A DNA stretch of 18,412 nucleotides from an uncultured Collinsella sp. (GTDB lineage: Bacteria; Actinomycetota; Coriobacteriia; Coriobacteriales; Coriobacteriaceae): assembly GCA_900542945.1 (NCBI GenBank), contig UQPI01000043.1, forward strand, positions 1 to 18,412, written 5' to 3'. The position numbers were made by a program, and so were the translations under genes. How positions within the stretch are numbered: position 1 is the first letter of the stretch; each line of letters opens with the position of its first letter. Below are positions 1-6,826 of this stretch, in pieces. The notes beneath the pieces were generated by a model, which worked only from the letters and a program-made list of their open reading frames with translations, had not been told where the DNA came from and did not search any database.

Positions 1-56
1 ACAGTCCTGCTCACGACGGAGGCCACATTAAGTGGCCTCCTGTTCGTGCGGAACTC
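1..56 (+). repeat. 56-bp terminator-containing repeat, copy A (left edge)
   Basis: This 56-nt stretch matches 18357-18412 without gaps at about 49 of 56 positions. Both copies hold a 9-bp stem with loop ATTAA and end in GTGCGGAACTC. The stem differs at one pair, G19-C39 here against A-T in the other copy, so the change is compensatory and the hairpin is conserved. The left end may extend beyond the window. It probably lies downstream of a plus-strand gene outside the window. Confidence 0.8.
18..46 (+). terminator. Hairpin terminator of an upstream gene outside the window
   Basis: The arms GGAGGCCAC (18-26) and GTGGCCTCC (32-40) pair perfectly around a 5-nt ATTAA loop and are followed by TGTTCG. 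The U-run is weak. The strand is inferred from the copy at 18374-18400, which follows a plus-strand gene. Confidence 0.55.
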
Positions 57-127
57 GCGATAAACCTAAGCCGGTGTCCCCGCTCTCCCGGGGCCTGTCG
101 TGGCTTGGTCGTTGCATGCGGCTCGCT

Positions 128-160
128 TTTCGGAACGGGGCTGACGGATACGTTCCGAAA
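128..160. repeat. 10-bp inverted repeat (dyad)
   Basis: TTTCGGAACG (128-137) and CGTTCCGAAA (151-160) pair perfectly across a 13-nt loop. No U-run follows on either strand, so this is more likely a binding site or part of a repeat than a terminator. Confidence 0.6.
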
Positions 161-198
161 TCTACCACCGTCGCTGTACAGGGTGTCTATAAAGAGCC

Positions 199-428
199 GT
201 GGCCAAAAAACATCAAATATGAGTACTGATACTCTTTTAGTAGCAGTAATTTTGACCACATTTAAGGTGATTTGACGTGTCGATCGAGCAGATAGGCTGC
301 CGTATCTCCTCAAGTGTTCATTAAAGGAAGACCTTGATGCGAATAAGTCTCATTAAGATCTTCTGTTATTAACGAAAATAATGTAGCTACAACGGTAACA
401 GTACTCATATTTGCCGTATTTTGGCCAC
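199..428. repeat. 230-bp element with 30-bp inverted ends (MITE-like)
   Basis: The left end, starting GTGGCCAAAA at 199-228, and the reverse complement of the right end at 399-428 match at 27 of 30 positions. Both contain the run CAAATATGAGTACTG. Weaker similarity continues inward for about 25 nt. The interior is AT-rich, codes for nothing convincing and contains a smaller hairpin (327-339/351-363). No clear target-site duplication is visible. A non-autonomous transposon-like element or paired regulatory boxes are both possible. Confidence 0.6.
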
Positions 429-466
429 AGTCCTTCGGAGAGTCCTCGAAAATAGTCCCGAGCCGG

Positions 467-515
467 CACTTGGGGACGTTCCTATAATGTCGGCACTTAG
501 GAACGTCCCCAAGTG
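467..515. repeat. REP-like palindrome, 18-bp perfect arms
   Basis: CACTTGGGGACGTTCCTA (467-484) and TAGGAACGTCCCCAAGTG (498-515) are perfect reverse complements separated by 13 nt. No U-run follows. The core GGGGACGTTCC resembles intergenic palindromes of the kind mobilised by REP-associated tyrosine transposases. The family link is from memory and unverified, and no transposase gene is present in the window. Confidence 0.65.
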
Positions 516-521
516 TCGACA

Positions 522-778
522 CCGCGTCTGCCTGCGGCGGCCGCGCGCCGCTGCGTCGCTCCGCATCCTTGCGGGTTCGGATCCCTCCGCTTGGCGGCGT
601 TGGCTCGATTTGCTTGACGTGAGGGGCTCTTGGCTGGTGTGGGACGGAGGGATTCCGCGTCTGCCTGGTCGGCGGCCGCGCCCCGCTGCGTCGCTTCGCT
701 CCTTGCGTGCTGCGCTGGAAAACGCTTCGCGTTTCCTCAGCTCCGCACCCTTGCGGGTTCGAATTCCTCCGCTTGCCC
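522..778. repeat. Two related GC-rich blocks in direct orientation
   Basis: Block 1 (522-596) and block 2 (655-778) share, in the same order, CCGCGTCTGCCTG, CGGCGGCCGCGC, CCGCTGCGTCGCT, CTTGCGGGTTCG and CCTCCGCTTG. Block 2 carries about 45 extra bases in its middle, rich in CGCTTCGC-like words. The blocks have no coding support. Confidence 0.6.
641..655 (-). repeat. 15-nt duplicate of the tRNA-Gln 3' region
   Basis: GGGACGGAGGGATTC at 641-655 is identical to 832-846, which covers the 3' acceptor strand and part of the T-arm of the tRNA. It has the same orientation and lies downstream of the tRNA 3' end. Such a copy is expected of a relic attachment site left by a tRNA-targeting integrase, but no integrase is in the window. 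Confidence 0.4.
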
Positions 779-781
779 ACA

Positions 782-820
782 AGAAAGCGCCCTGGGCCGT
801 TATGGGCTTAGGGCGCTCAG
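782..820 (-). terminator. Rho-independent terminator after tRNA-Gln
   Basis: On the minus strand AGCGCCCT (817-810) pairs with AGGGCGCT (793-786), and TTCTT follows. It starts about 10 nt past the CCA end of the tRNA, so it probably ends the tRNA transcript. Confidence 0.8.
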
Positions 821-826
821 TTTTAA

Positions 827-901
827 TGGCTGGGACGGAGGGATTCGAACCCCCAACAGCCGGCACCAAAAACCGGAGTTCTACCGTTGAACTACGTCCC
901 A
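827..901 (-). tRNA. tRNA-Gln (anticodon UUG)
   Basis: Read on the minus strand, the acceptor arm TGGGACG pairs with CGTCCCA. The D-arm is GTTC/GAAC, the anticodon stem is CCGGT/GCCGG with loop TTTTGGT, and the anticodon TTG lies at 869-867. The T-loop is TTCGAAT. The discriminator is G and a CCA end is encoded (829-827). U1-A72 is typical of bacterial tRNA-Gln. It starts 38 nt after the stop of the upstream peptidoglycan-binding gene on the same strand, so the two may be co-transcribed. Confidence 0.97.
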
Positions 902-939
902 ATGTGTGGTGTTGCCCAAAAGCAACTCGTCTAGTTTAC

Positions 940-1845
940 CTAATCTGCGAGGGCATCGCAAACGCCGTCGAGTAGGCGTACGGCGAGCGTCTGCGCGTCG
1001 CTGGCCGTGAAGGTGCCGTTGTAGCGCGTCATGCCCGTGAGCTCAATGCGAATGCGAGCCGGCTTCTGCTGCGCGGCGACATTGGCGGTGCGGATGCGCT
1101 GGGCCAGGTTGTGGCACTCGGCGAGGGCAATAGTGGCGCGTGGCGCGGCGTCGGCGGGCAGCTCGTCGCTTGCGATCTCGAGCACCAGGTCAACGTCGGT
1201 TGGGACCTCGGAGTCGCAGAGCATCATGCCGCTGTTGTCGGTCGTTGCCGTGGCGATGTTCCACATGCGCGAAGCAACGCTGCGTGCGATGGGGTCCTCG
1301 CCGATAACGGCAATCTGGAAGCGCTCGAGCACGTTGGCGGCGCGAGCAAAACCGATGCGGGACTCGGCTTCGGTGACCGAGGGCTTGCCCTCCCACACAT
1401 GATGCAGGCGGTTGATGTAGGCGTAGGTGTCTTGGAAGGCCATGCCGTCGGCAAACAGGCCGACATTTTCCTGGAACTGCTGCAGGGCGGCCTCGGTATG
1501 CGGACCAAAGTAGCCGTCGTCCTCGCCGCAGGCAAAGCCCAAAACGTTGAGAGCGCGCTGCAGGGCCTGCACATCGGCGCCATGGAAATTGGGCATGCGC
1601 AGATACAGGGTGCGGTCGCCCAGCTTATACGAGGCGTCGACCAGGGCGCTCCAACAGGGGATATCGACGGCATGACCGGCAGCAAGGCCGCTGTCGAGCC
1701 TGAAGGTGCTGACGGCCTGCTCGGTGGTGGTGCCAAAGCGCTTGTCGACAACCTCGGCGTCATCGATTGTATAGCCGAGCTGCAGAAGGCGGGACTGGAC
1801 GTCCTCGACGGCTGCTCCCTGCATGCCCGTGGTAATAGGTTCCAT
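940..1845 (-). CDS. Double peptidoglycan-binding-domain protein, possibly CwlM-like
   Basis: The protein has 301 residues and no signal peptide or membrane segment, so it is probably cytoplasmic. Residues about 6-70 and 86-148 are two PG_binding_1 repeats; the second contains DDGYFGPHTEAALQQFQ, a typical motif of the family. Residues about 175-301 form a less recognisable domain. Its end (PARIRIELTGMTRYNG, then a helix ALAVRLLDG-like) resembles the last part of an amidase_3 fold, but I see no zinc-binding His/Glu set. The order two binding repeats plus degenerate amidase recalls mycobacterial CwlM, a regulator of peptidoglycan precursor synthesis; this is inference. The ATG start at 1845 is preceded by GAAAGGGG at a good distance. 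tRNA-Gln follows closely. Confidence 0.85.
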   Translation of the reverse strand: MEPITTGMQGAAVEDVQSRLLQLGYTIDDAEVVDKRFGTTTEQAVSTFRLDSGLAAGHAVDIPCWSALVDASYKLGDRTLYLRMPNFHGADVQALQRALNVLGFACGEDDGYFGPHTEAALQQFQENVGLFADGMAFQDTYAYINRLHHVWEGKPSVTEAESRIGFARAANVLERFQIAVIGEDPIARSVASRMWNIATATTDNSGMMLCDSEVPTDVDLVLEIASDELPADAAPRATIALAECHNLAQRIRTANVAAQQKPARIRIELTGMTRYNGTFTASDAQTLAVRLLDGVCDALAD

Positions 1846-1984
1846 GAACGAACCCCTTTCGGCGTACCATTCGTACTATTTTGAGCGTGTGTCGGATAGA
1901 CAACGCGAGACAATTTATAAACATGCACTCAATAGTGTAGCAACTTGTACCCAAACTCGCTGCCCACAGGTTTTATGACCCCCG

Positions 1985-3010
1985 CTAGTTAAGACGCTCC
2001 ACAAAGAAATCTGCCACGGAGAGGAAGAGCTCGCGCGCATGCGGGTCGAGCTTGACGCCTTCGATAGCGGCCTTGGCCTTGGCGGTCAGGTCGAGCGCAT
2101 AGGTGTGGGCGTAATCGATGGAGCCGGTTTCCTGGAAGATCTCCACGGCACGTGCGAGCTGCGCAGGGTCCTCGGTGCCCGAGGAAAGGATTGCCTCGAT
2201 CTCGTCGTGATAGCGCTCGTCTGACAGGGCATGCACGGCAACGAGGGTGCGCTTGCCCTCGGTGATATCGGTGCGGAAGTCCTTGTTGGCGGCCTCCTTG
2301 GTGCCGATCAAGTTGAGCAGGTCGTCTTGAATCTGGAAGGCAAGGCCCGTGTGCAGCCCAAAGGCGCGCAGTGCCTCAATCTGCTCTTCGCTGCCGCCGC
2401 CGATAATGGCTCCGGCGGCAAGCGGCGTCGCTCCGCTGTAGTACGCGGTCTTGTGCGTCGCCATGTCCAGATAATCGTCGACCGAAATGTCAAAGCGCCC
2501 GTCGCGGACCCAGCCCAGGTCGAGCGCCTGGCCCTCGATGGTACGGACGATCATCTCGGTAAGCTCGTGGAGCACGCGAAGCTTCACGTCTGCGTTGAGT
2601 GTGGGGTCGTCGAGAACCGTCTTGGTGACCATGGTGAGCGCCAGGTCACCGCAGTTGATGGCAAGACCGGTGCCCTCGGTAAGGTGCATGCAGGGCTTGC
2701 CGCGACGAATCTGCCCGTTGTCGGCGATGTCGTCGTGGATGAGTGCGCCCGACTGAAAGTGCTCGATGGCCGCCGCTGCGCTGCGGGCGCTCTCAAAGCT
2801 GCCGCCTACCGCAGTGGCGGCGAGCATGCAGATGAGCGGGCGGTGGCGCTTGCCAGCGTTTGCCGTAAATGCCGAGAGCGGGGTATACAGGTAGCGCTCG
2901 ATATCGGCGGAAGTCGCCTGTCCGTCAAAGAACGTGGCCAGATAGTCGTTAATCTGGTCAAAGTGCTGGGCTAAAAAGCTGGTAAACGGACTGGACACGG
3001 GTTCTCGCAT
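1985..3010 (-). CDS. Polyprenyl (all-trans) diphosphate synthase family protein
   Basis: This 341-residue protein condenses isopentenyl diphosphate onto allylic diphosphates in isoprenoid, quinone or carrier-lipid synthesis. Visible motifs are GKRHRP (53-58) for substrate binding, the first aspartate motif DDIAD (93-97), HKTA (186-189), the second aspartate motif QDDLLN (228-233, last Asp replaced by Asn) and EGKRT (251-255). The first motif has no two-residue insertion, so it is not a type II farnesyl synthase. Small residues G88 and A89 just before it favour a product of C20 or longer; the true length cannot be read from sequence. The ATG at 3010 lacks a strong Shine-Dalgarno sequence, so the start is less certain. 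The gene is separated by 115 bp from the PTS gene upstream. Confidence 0.93.
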   Translation of the reverse strand: MREPVSSPFTSFLAQHFDQINDYLATFFDGQATSADIERYLYTPLSAFTANAGKRHRPLICMLAATAVGGSFESARSAAAAIEHFQSGALIHDDIADNGQIRRGKPCMHLTEGTGLAINCGDLALTMVTKTVLDDPTLNADVKLRVLHELTEMIVRTIEGQALDLGWVRDGRFDISVDDYLDMATHKTAYYSGATPLAAGAIIGGGSEEQIEALRAFGLHTGLAFQIQDDLLNLIGTKEAANKDFRTDITEGKRTLVAVHALSDERYHDEIEAILSSGTEDPAQLARAVEIFQETGSIDYAHTYALDLTAKAKAAIEGVKLDPHARELFLSVADFFVERLN

Positions 3011-3125
3011 TCTTTGATAGGTTGCATCGTTGCATTATGCAGACAACATATTGCCACATTAGGGCGTCGAGCGCGGCGGTTGAAGACGATTGGTCCATGC
3101 GGCCGCAAGTGCGGTAGGGGCTTGG

Positions 3126-5576
3126 CTAGATAAGCCCAAAGTGTTCGAGCGCGGTGACGACGCCGTCGTGGTCGATGCTGTCGGTGACATAGTCGGCCTT
3201 TTCCTTGAGGAAGTCCGGCGCGTTGCCCATGGCGATGCCAACGTCGACGGCGTTCATCAGCGAGACGTCATTGCTGGCGTCGCCGATGCCGTATACGGTT
3301 CCGTGGTGGGGATCGAGGGCGTCGAGTACGGACTGGATACCCTCGCGCTTGGTGCATTCGCGAGGCGAAATCTCGGTCACTTCGAGCTCGAGCTCGTTAA
3401 AGCAGAGCAGCGGCTCAAACGCTTGATCCTGAGCGATGCGGTTGGCAAGCGACGTGGACATTAAGATCTTGTAGGCGCTGTAATGTTGCAGCTGCGTAAT
3501 TGCATCGCCCACGGTGCGGGCGTATCCCGGGGCGTCGGGCGCATCGGCACTCATGCGAACGACGCCATTGAGTCCCTCAAAACGAATCACTTCGTCCGAT
3601 TGCTCAAGAATGGGAGCAAGGCGCTGCAGCATGCCGGGCGTCATCGCCAAATCGCGAATCACGTGTCCCTCAAGTTCGACATAGCCACCCGCGAGGCAGA
3701 CGATGCCGGTCCAGGGCAGCTCGAGCAGCTTTGGATGGATGCAGCTCAGCGTGCGCCCTGTGCAGATAAACGCCATATTGCCCTTGGCGACAAAATCACG
3801 GATGGCTTGCGAGACCGCTTCATTGGGATAGGGGGAGAGGTCTCGCTCGCTCTCGGGAAGCTCTTGTGCCACTCGAGGGTCTTGCCAGGCGAGTGTTCCG
3901 TCGATATCGAAGAAGCAGATATCGCCGCGCTTATGGGCTGCGCTGGCGGAAGGGGAGGCCGAGGTGGTGGGCACAAATCCCGGCTCGAGGCCCATGATCT
4001 GGTCAAAATGCTCTTTAACGCGGGGAACGGAGATGCCGATAATCACCTGGGCGGTCTTGCCCGTAATGATGAGGCCCTTGGCGCCCACCGCGACAAACGA
4101 CGCATTATCTGCAACGATGGAAGGGTCTGCGACCTCGACGCGCAGGCGCGTGGCGCAGTTGGTTGCGCCCACGATATTGCCAACGCCACCTAAAAGCTGA
4201 ATTACCCGCTCAGCGAGGACGTGATCTTGATCGGATTGAATACTGACCTCGCCATTGGGAGATTGCTCTTTGGCAAAGCCGCTTCCCGTTAAACGATCGA
4301 TTGCCGCGCGATTGGAGACATGATCCTCGCGGCCCGGCGTCTTAAGGTCATAGACCAAGATGAGTGCTCGAAAACTAACAAAAAAGATGAGGCTAAAGGC
4401 AAGACCGATACCGAGCGCCAAAAGGTAGGAGCCGGCATGCATTCGCATGAGTGGGATGAAGTTGAAGGCCGTCATTTCCATGAGACCGCCCGAGAAGATG
4501 CCGACGATGCCAAAGAAGTTCATGGTCATGGCAAGGCAGGAGGATAGGACGGCGTAGAGCAAAAAGAGTCCGGGATAGGTGAACATAAAGAGAAACTCGA
4601 GCGGCTCGGTGACGCCGCAGACCACCGAGGCGACGATGGCGGGCAAAAGGATGACTTTAAGGCCGGCGCGGCGTTCGGGTTTGGCGGTGAAATAGAATGC
4701 TGCCGCGATGGCGGGAAGGCCAAAGAGCTTGCCCCAGCCGGTGGCGGTAAAACCTGCCCAGGGCGCAAGTTCATTTAAAGGGCGCGTGCTATGGGAGAGA
4801 ATGGGGAGCAGGTTGGTCCACGTGGCGTAAATACCGTCGTGAATGACCAGATTGTCGTAATAGATGGGCATATAGAGCAGATGGTGCAGCCCCATGGGCT
4901 CGAGCGCTCGCTCCAAAAACACAAAGATGCCCACGCCGAAGGGGCCGACACCCGCAAGTGCGTGGCGCAGCGTTTCGGTCACAGCGTATGCGAAGGGCAC
5001 GATGGCGGCCGAGATGGCGGCAAGGGCAAACACGGCAAAAAAGCTGATGAGGTAGACGAGCGAGGAACCCGAGAACGTGCCGAGCCAATCGGGAACCTTG
5101 GCATCGTAGAAGCGGTCATGGATGGCAACGACGGTTGCCGACACCGCCAGCGGGCCGATAATGCCGGTGTCGAGCGTCTTGATGCCGTCGATGACGGTGA
5201 TGCCGCTGGCGGGGGTTAAAGATGATGGGTACTTAAGCCCAAGGTTGTCTCCGCTCAGCTTAATGATCTCGCTCAAAAAGAAACAGTAGGCAAAATAGGC
5301 TACGAGCGCCTCGAGGCAGCAGCGTGCCGGTTGCTTTTGGGCAAGGCCGATAGGCAGCGCTACGGCAAAAAGGAGTGGAAGGCGCTTAAAGACCGTCCAC
5401 GAGCCGCGCTGGATGATGGTCCAGAAAACGTACCAAGGGGTTCCGTATACGGCGAGATCGCCGACGATGTCTACGGTCGTGGCGAGGGCGGAGATGCCGA
5501 CCATGAGGCCTGATATAGAAAACAGCATGGCGGGCGCGAACATGGCTCCGCCAAAACGTTGGATTTTCTGCAGCAT
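3126..5576 (-). CDS. PTS EIIC-EIIB permease fused to a HAD-IIB sugar phosphatase
   Basis: The 816-residue protein has three parts. Residues about 1-410 form a glucose-superfamily EIIC with many membrane helices and the conserved GVTEPLEFLF (321-330). Residues about 450-530 form EIIB, with phospho-acceptor Cys474 in NCATRLR. After a Ser/Ala-rich linker, residues about 551-816 form a Cof-type HAD phosphatase: nucleophile motif FFDIDGT (Asp557, Asp559), CTGRT, Lys743 in TKREGI, and GDASND (765-770). All catalytic motifs are intact. EIIC would import and phosphorylate a sugar, and the HAD domain could remove the phosphate. No EIIA is present here. A TTG start 12 codons further out is possible, but the ATG at 5576 has GGAAGG at the right distance. 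A divergent GntR regulator and alpha-glucan genes nearby suggest maltose, trehalose or glucose; specificity is inferred. Confidence 0.93.
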   Translation of the reverse strand: MLQKIQRFGGAMFAPAMLFSISGLMVGISALATTVDIVGDLAVYGTPWYVFWTIIQRGSWTVFKRLPLLFAVALPIGLAQKQPARCCLEALVAYFAYCFFLSEIIKLSGDNLGLKYPSSLTPASGITVIDGIKTLDTGIIGPLAVSATVVAIHDRFYDAKVPDWLGTFSGSSLVYLISFFAVFALAAISAAIVPFAYAVTETLRHALAGVGPFGVGIFVFLERALEPMGLHHLLYMPIYYDNLVIHDGIYATWTNLLPILSHSTRPLNELAPWAGFTATGWGKLFGLPAIAAAFYFTAKPERRAGLKVILLPAIVASVVCGVTEPLEFLFMFTYPGLFLLYAVLSSCLAMTMNFFGIVGIFSGGLMEMTAFNFIPLMRMHAGSYLLALGIGLAFSLIFFVSFRALILVYDLKTPGREDHVSNRAAIDRLTGSGFAKEQSPNGEVSIQSDQDHVLAERVIQLLGGVGNIVGATNCATRLRVEVADPSIVADNASFVAVGAKGLIITGKTAQVIIGISVPRVKEHFDQIMGLEPGFVPTTSASPSASAAHKRGDICFFDIDGTLAWQDPRVAQELPESERDLSPYPNEAVSQAIRDFVAKGNMAFICTGRTLSCIHPKLLELPWTGIVCLAGGYVELEGHVIRDLAMTPGMLQRLAPILEQSDEVIRFEGLNGVVRMSADAPDAPGYARTVGDAITQLQHYSAYKILMSTSLANRIAQDQAFEPLLCFNELELEVTEISPRECTKREGIQSVLDALDPHHGTVYGIGDASNDVSLMNAVDVGIAMGNAPDFLKEKADYVTDSIDHDGVVTALEHFGLI

Positions 5577-5613
5577 AATATGCCTTCCGGATGCAACATG
5601 CTGTGCGAGCAAG

Positions 5614-5627
5614 AACGTTTAAACAAT
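5614..5627. promoter_or_regulatory. Candidate GntR operator, PTS side
   Basis: GTTTAAAC (5617-5624) is a perfect 8-bp palindrome inside AACGTTTAAACAAT, about 40 bp upstream of the PTS ATG. It resembles sites at 5739-5746, 6632-6643, 6707-6718 and 15650-15659. Binding by the adjacent GntR protein is inferred. Confidence 0.5.
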
Positions 5628-5735
5628 GAACTCATTGTAGAGGACTGGCTGCTTGCCGCATTGACGGTTTTGATTCGGTCCGATTTGGGTTTCGGGGGAA
5701 CCGTCGACGGTAAATAATCCGTGCTTTACCGATAA

Positions 5736-5749
5736 TCGGTTTAAACAAC
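5736..5749. promoter_or_regulatory. Candidate GntR operator, gntR side
   Basis: GTTTAAAC (5739-5746) lies within CGGTTTAAACAAC, 54 bp before the regulator ATG. With the copy at 5617-5624 it brackets the divergent intergenic region, which fits autoregulation together with control of the PTS gene. Confidence 0.5.
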
Positions 5750-5800
5750 TTTAAGAAATGCTATCGTGCCTAGCCATACATATTCATTAGAGGTGAAATC

Positions 5801-6520
5801 ATGCCAAAAGCGATTTACGAAGGAATCTACCGCGAGATCCGTTCGCGCATCATTAACGGGACCTATGCGTTTCAGGAGATGCTGCCAACCGAAGCCGAGC
5901 TGACCGCGGAGTTTGGCTGCACGCGCAATACCGTTCGACGCGCCTTGAGCATGCTGGCCGACCAGATGTTTGTGCAGCCTATACACGGCAAGGGCGTGCG
6001 CGTTATTTGGCTTAAGGGCGAAACCGACATGCTGGGCGCACTCGAAGAGGTTGAGTCGTTTGGCGAGTTCGCAAAACGCAACAATGCCGTCGCATCGACC
6101 GAGGTCAAGTCTTTTGAACATTTGATTTGCACTGAGCAACTGTCGCGCCGCCTTGGCTTTAAGGTGGGCGAGGAGCTGATTCGCGTCGTGCGTGTCCGAA
6201 GCCTCAACGGCAGCGCGCGCCAGGTGGACCACGGCTACTTTTTGGAGTCGATCGCCAAGGGCCTGACCCCCGAGATTGCGGCAAGCTCTATCTACGACTA
6301 TCTGGAGCACAAGCGTGGCGTCAAAGTGATGGCGAGCCGCCGTACGGTGAGCGTCGAGCTTGCCAACGATGAGGACTGCAGCTACTTGGACCTTGGCAAG
6401 TACAACTGCGTCGCCGTTATGGAGAGCCAGTCGTACACCTCGGACGGCATCTTATTTGAGGTGACGCACGCTCGCACACACCCCGAGATCTTCCACTACC
6501 GCGTTAACTCCAAGCGATAG
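5801..6520 (+). CDS. GntR-family transcriptional regulator with UTRA domain (HutC/TreR type)
   Basis: The protein has 239 residues. Residues about 5-70 form a winged helix-turn-helix with the hallmark LPTEAELTAEFGCTRNTVRRA and a wing ending GKGVRVI. Residues about 90-235 form a UTRA effector-binding domain of the HutC subfamily, which usually binds a sugar or sugar phosphate. The ATG is preceded by AGAGGTG. The gene is divergent from the PTS-HAD gene and precedes a carbohydrate ABC operon, so it is the obvious local regulator of both. Palindromes with GTTTAAAC near several local promoters are its likely operators. A repressor relieved by a sugar phosphate is the usual mode for this subfamily; this is not shown here. 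Confidence 0.93.
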   Translation: MPKAIYEGIYREIRSRIINGTYAFQEMLPTEAELTAEFGCTRNTVRRALSMLADQMFVQPIHGKGVRVIWLKGETDMLGALEEVESFGEFAKRNNAVASTEVKSFEHLICTEQLSRRLGFKVGEELIRVVRVRSLNGSARQVDHGYFLESIAKGLTPEIAASSIYDYLEHKRGVKVMASRRTVSVELANDEDCSYLDLGKYNCVAVMESQSYTSDGILFEVTHARTHPEIFHYRVNSKR

Positions 6521-6558
6521 CCGGCTAGCTCGCAGCCTGACGAGACTCATGTCCTCAA

Positions 6559-6613
6559 AGAGAAAACGCCCGGTCAAACCGACGATGCATCGGCTTGACC
6601 GGGCGTTTTCTCT
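6559..6613. terminator. Strong terminator after the GntR gene
   Basis: Perfect 19-bp arms (6559-6577 and 6595-6613) contain the GC core ACGCCCGGTCAA and an A-run and T-run at the base. The loop itself can pair further. It begins 38 nt after the regulator stop and insulates it from the ABC operon. The A/T symmetry would let it work on either strand. Confidence 0.88.
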
Positions 6614-6631
6614 GCATTCGATAACAAATAA

Positions 6632-6643
6632 TTGTTTATACAA
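6632..6643. promoter_or_regulatory. Candidate GntR operator, ABC operon distal site
   Basis: TTGTTTATACAA is a palindrome with one mismatched pair, 75 bp upstream of the related site at 6707-6718. Membership in the regulon is an inference from the shared TTGTT/AACAA pattern. Confidence 0.4.
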
Positions 6644-6706
6644 AACTTGTCAAGTATCAAGTTGAAATTACCGTTCACCGAAGTTTTTCTACCGCTCTAG
6701 TAATAC

Positions 6707-6738
6707 TTGTTCAAACAACTAGCCAAATAGCGTATTGT
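6707..6738 (+). promoter_or_regulatory. ABC operon promoter with overlapping operator
   Basis: TTGTTCAAACAA (6707-6718) is palindromic except for its central pair. A possible -35 TTCAAA (6710-6715) and -10 TATTGT (6733-6738) are 17 nt apart, so a protein on the palindrome would cover the -35. Promoter assignment is by eye. Confidence 0.45.
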
Positions 6739-6784
6739 ACAAGTCAGCAAAAGGGGCAAAGTCCCCGAGCCAATCTCCGAAGGC

Positions 6785-6803
6785 GGCGGCAAAGGGTGCC
6801 GCC
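6785..6803 (+). promoter_or_regulatory. Leader hairpin before the binding-protein gene
   Basis: GGCGGCA (6785-6791) and TGCCGCC (6797-6803) pair around a 5-nt loop, ending 8 nt before the Shine-Dalgarno GAAAGGGTGG. It may stabilise the 5' end of a highly expressed message. Confidence 0.4.
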
Positions 6804-6826
6804 ACGGTGTGAAAGGGTGGATTGTA

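Larger units (their letters stand above)
47..826. other. Gene-free repeat-rich spacer
   Basis: I see no credible gene in this stretch. The open frames are overlapping, low in complexity and have no ribosome binding sites. It contains a 10-bp dyad (128-137/151-160), a 230-bp element with inverted ends (199-428), a perfect 18-bp palindrome pair (467-515), two related GC-rich blocks (522-596 and 655-778), a 15-nt copy of tRNA-Gln sequence (641-655) and the tRNA terminator (782-820). AT-rich sequence at 199-428 sits next to very GC-rich sequence at 520-780, so the region looks assembled from mobile or repeated pieces. Confidence 0.7.

Noticed and set aside
405..975. Open frames on both strands over 405-975
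   Set aside because: They run through palindromes, GC-rich repeats and the tRNA gene, overlap one another and lack ribosome binding sites. They are by-products of GC-rich sequence.
3011..3125. Terminator between the PTS gene and the polyprenyl synthase gene
   Set aside because: Only short imperfect GC pairings are visible and no T-run follows on the minus strand.
5577..5612. TTG start adding 12 residues to the PTS-HAD protein
   Set aside because: The ATG at 5576 has GGAAGG at a normal distance and the extra residues do not resemble an EIIC N-terminus. Similar longer starts were rejected for malP, galE and malQ.
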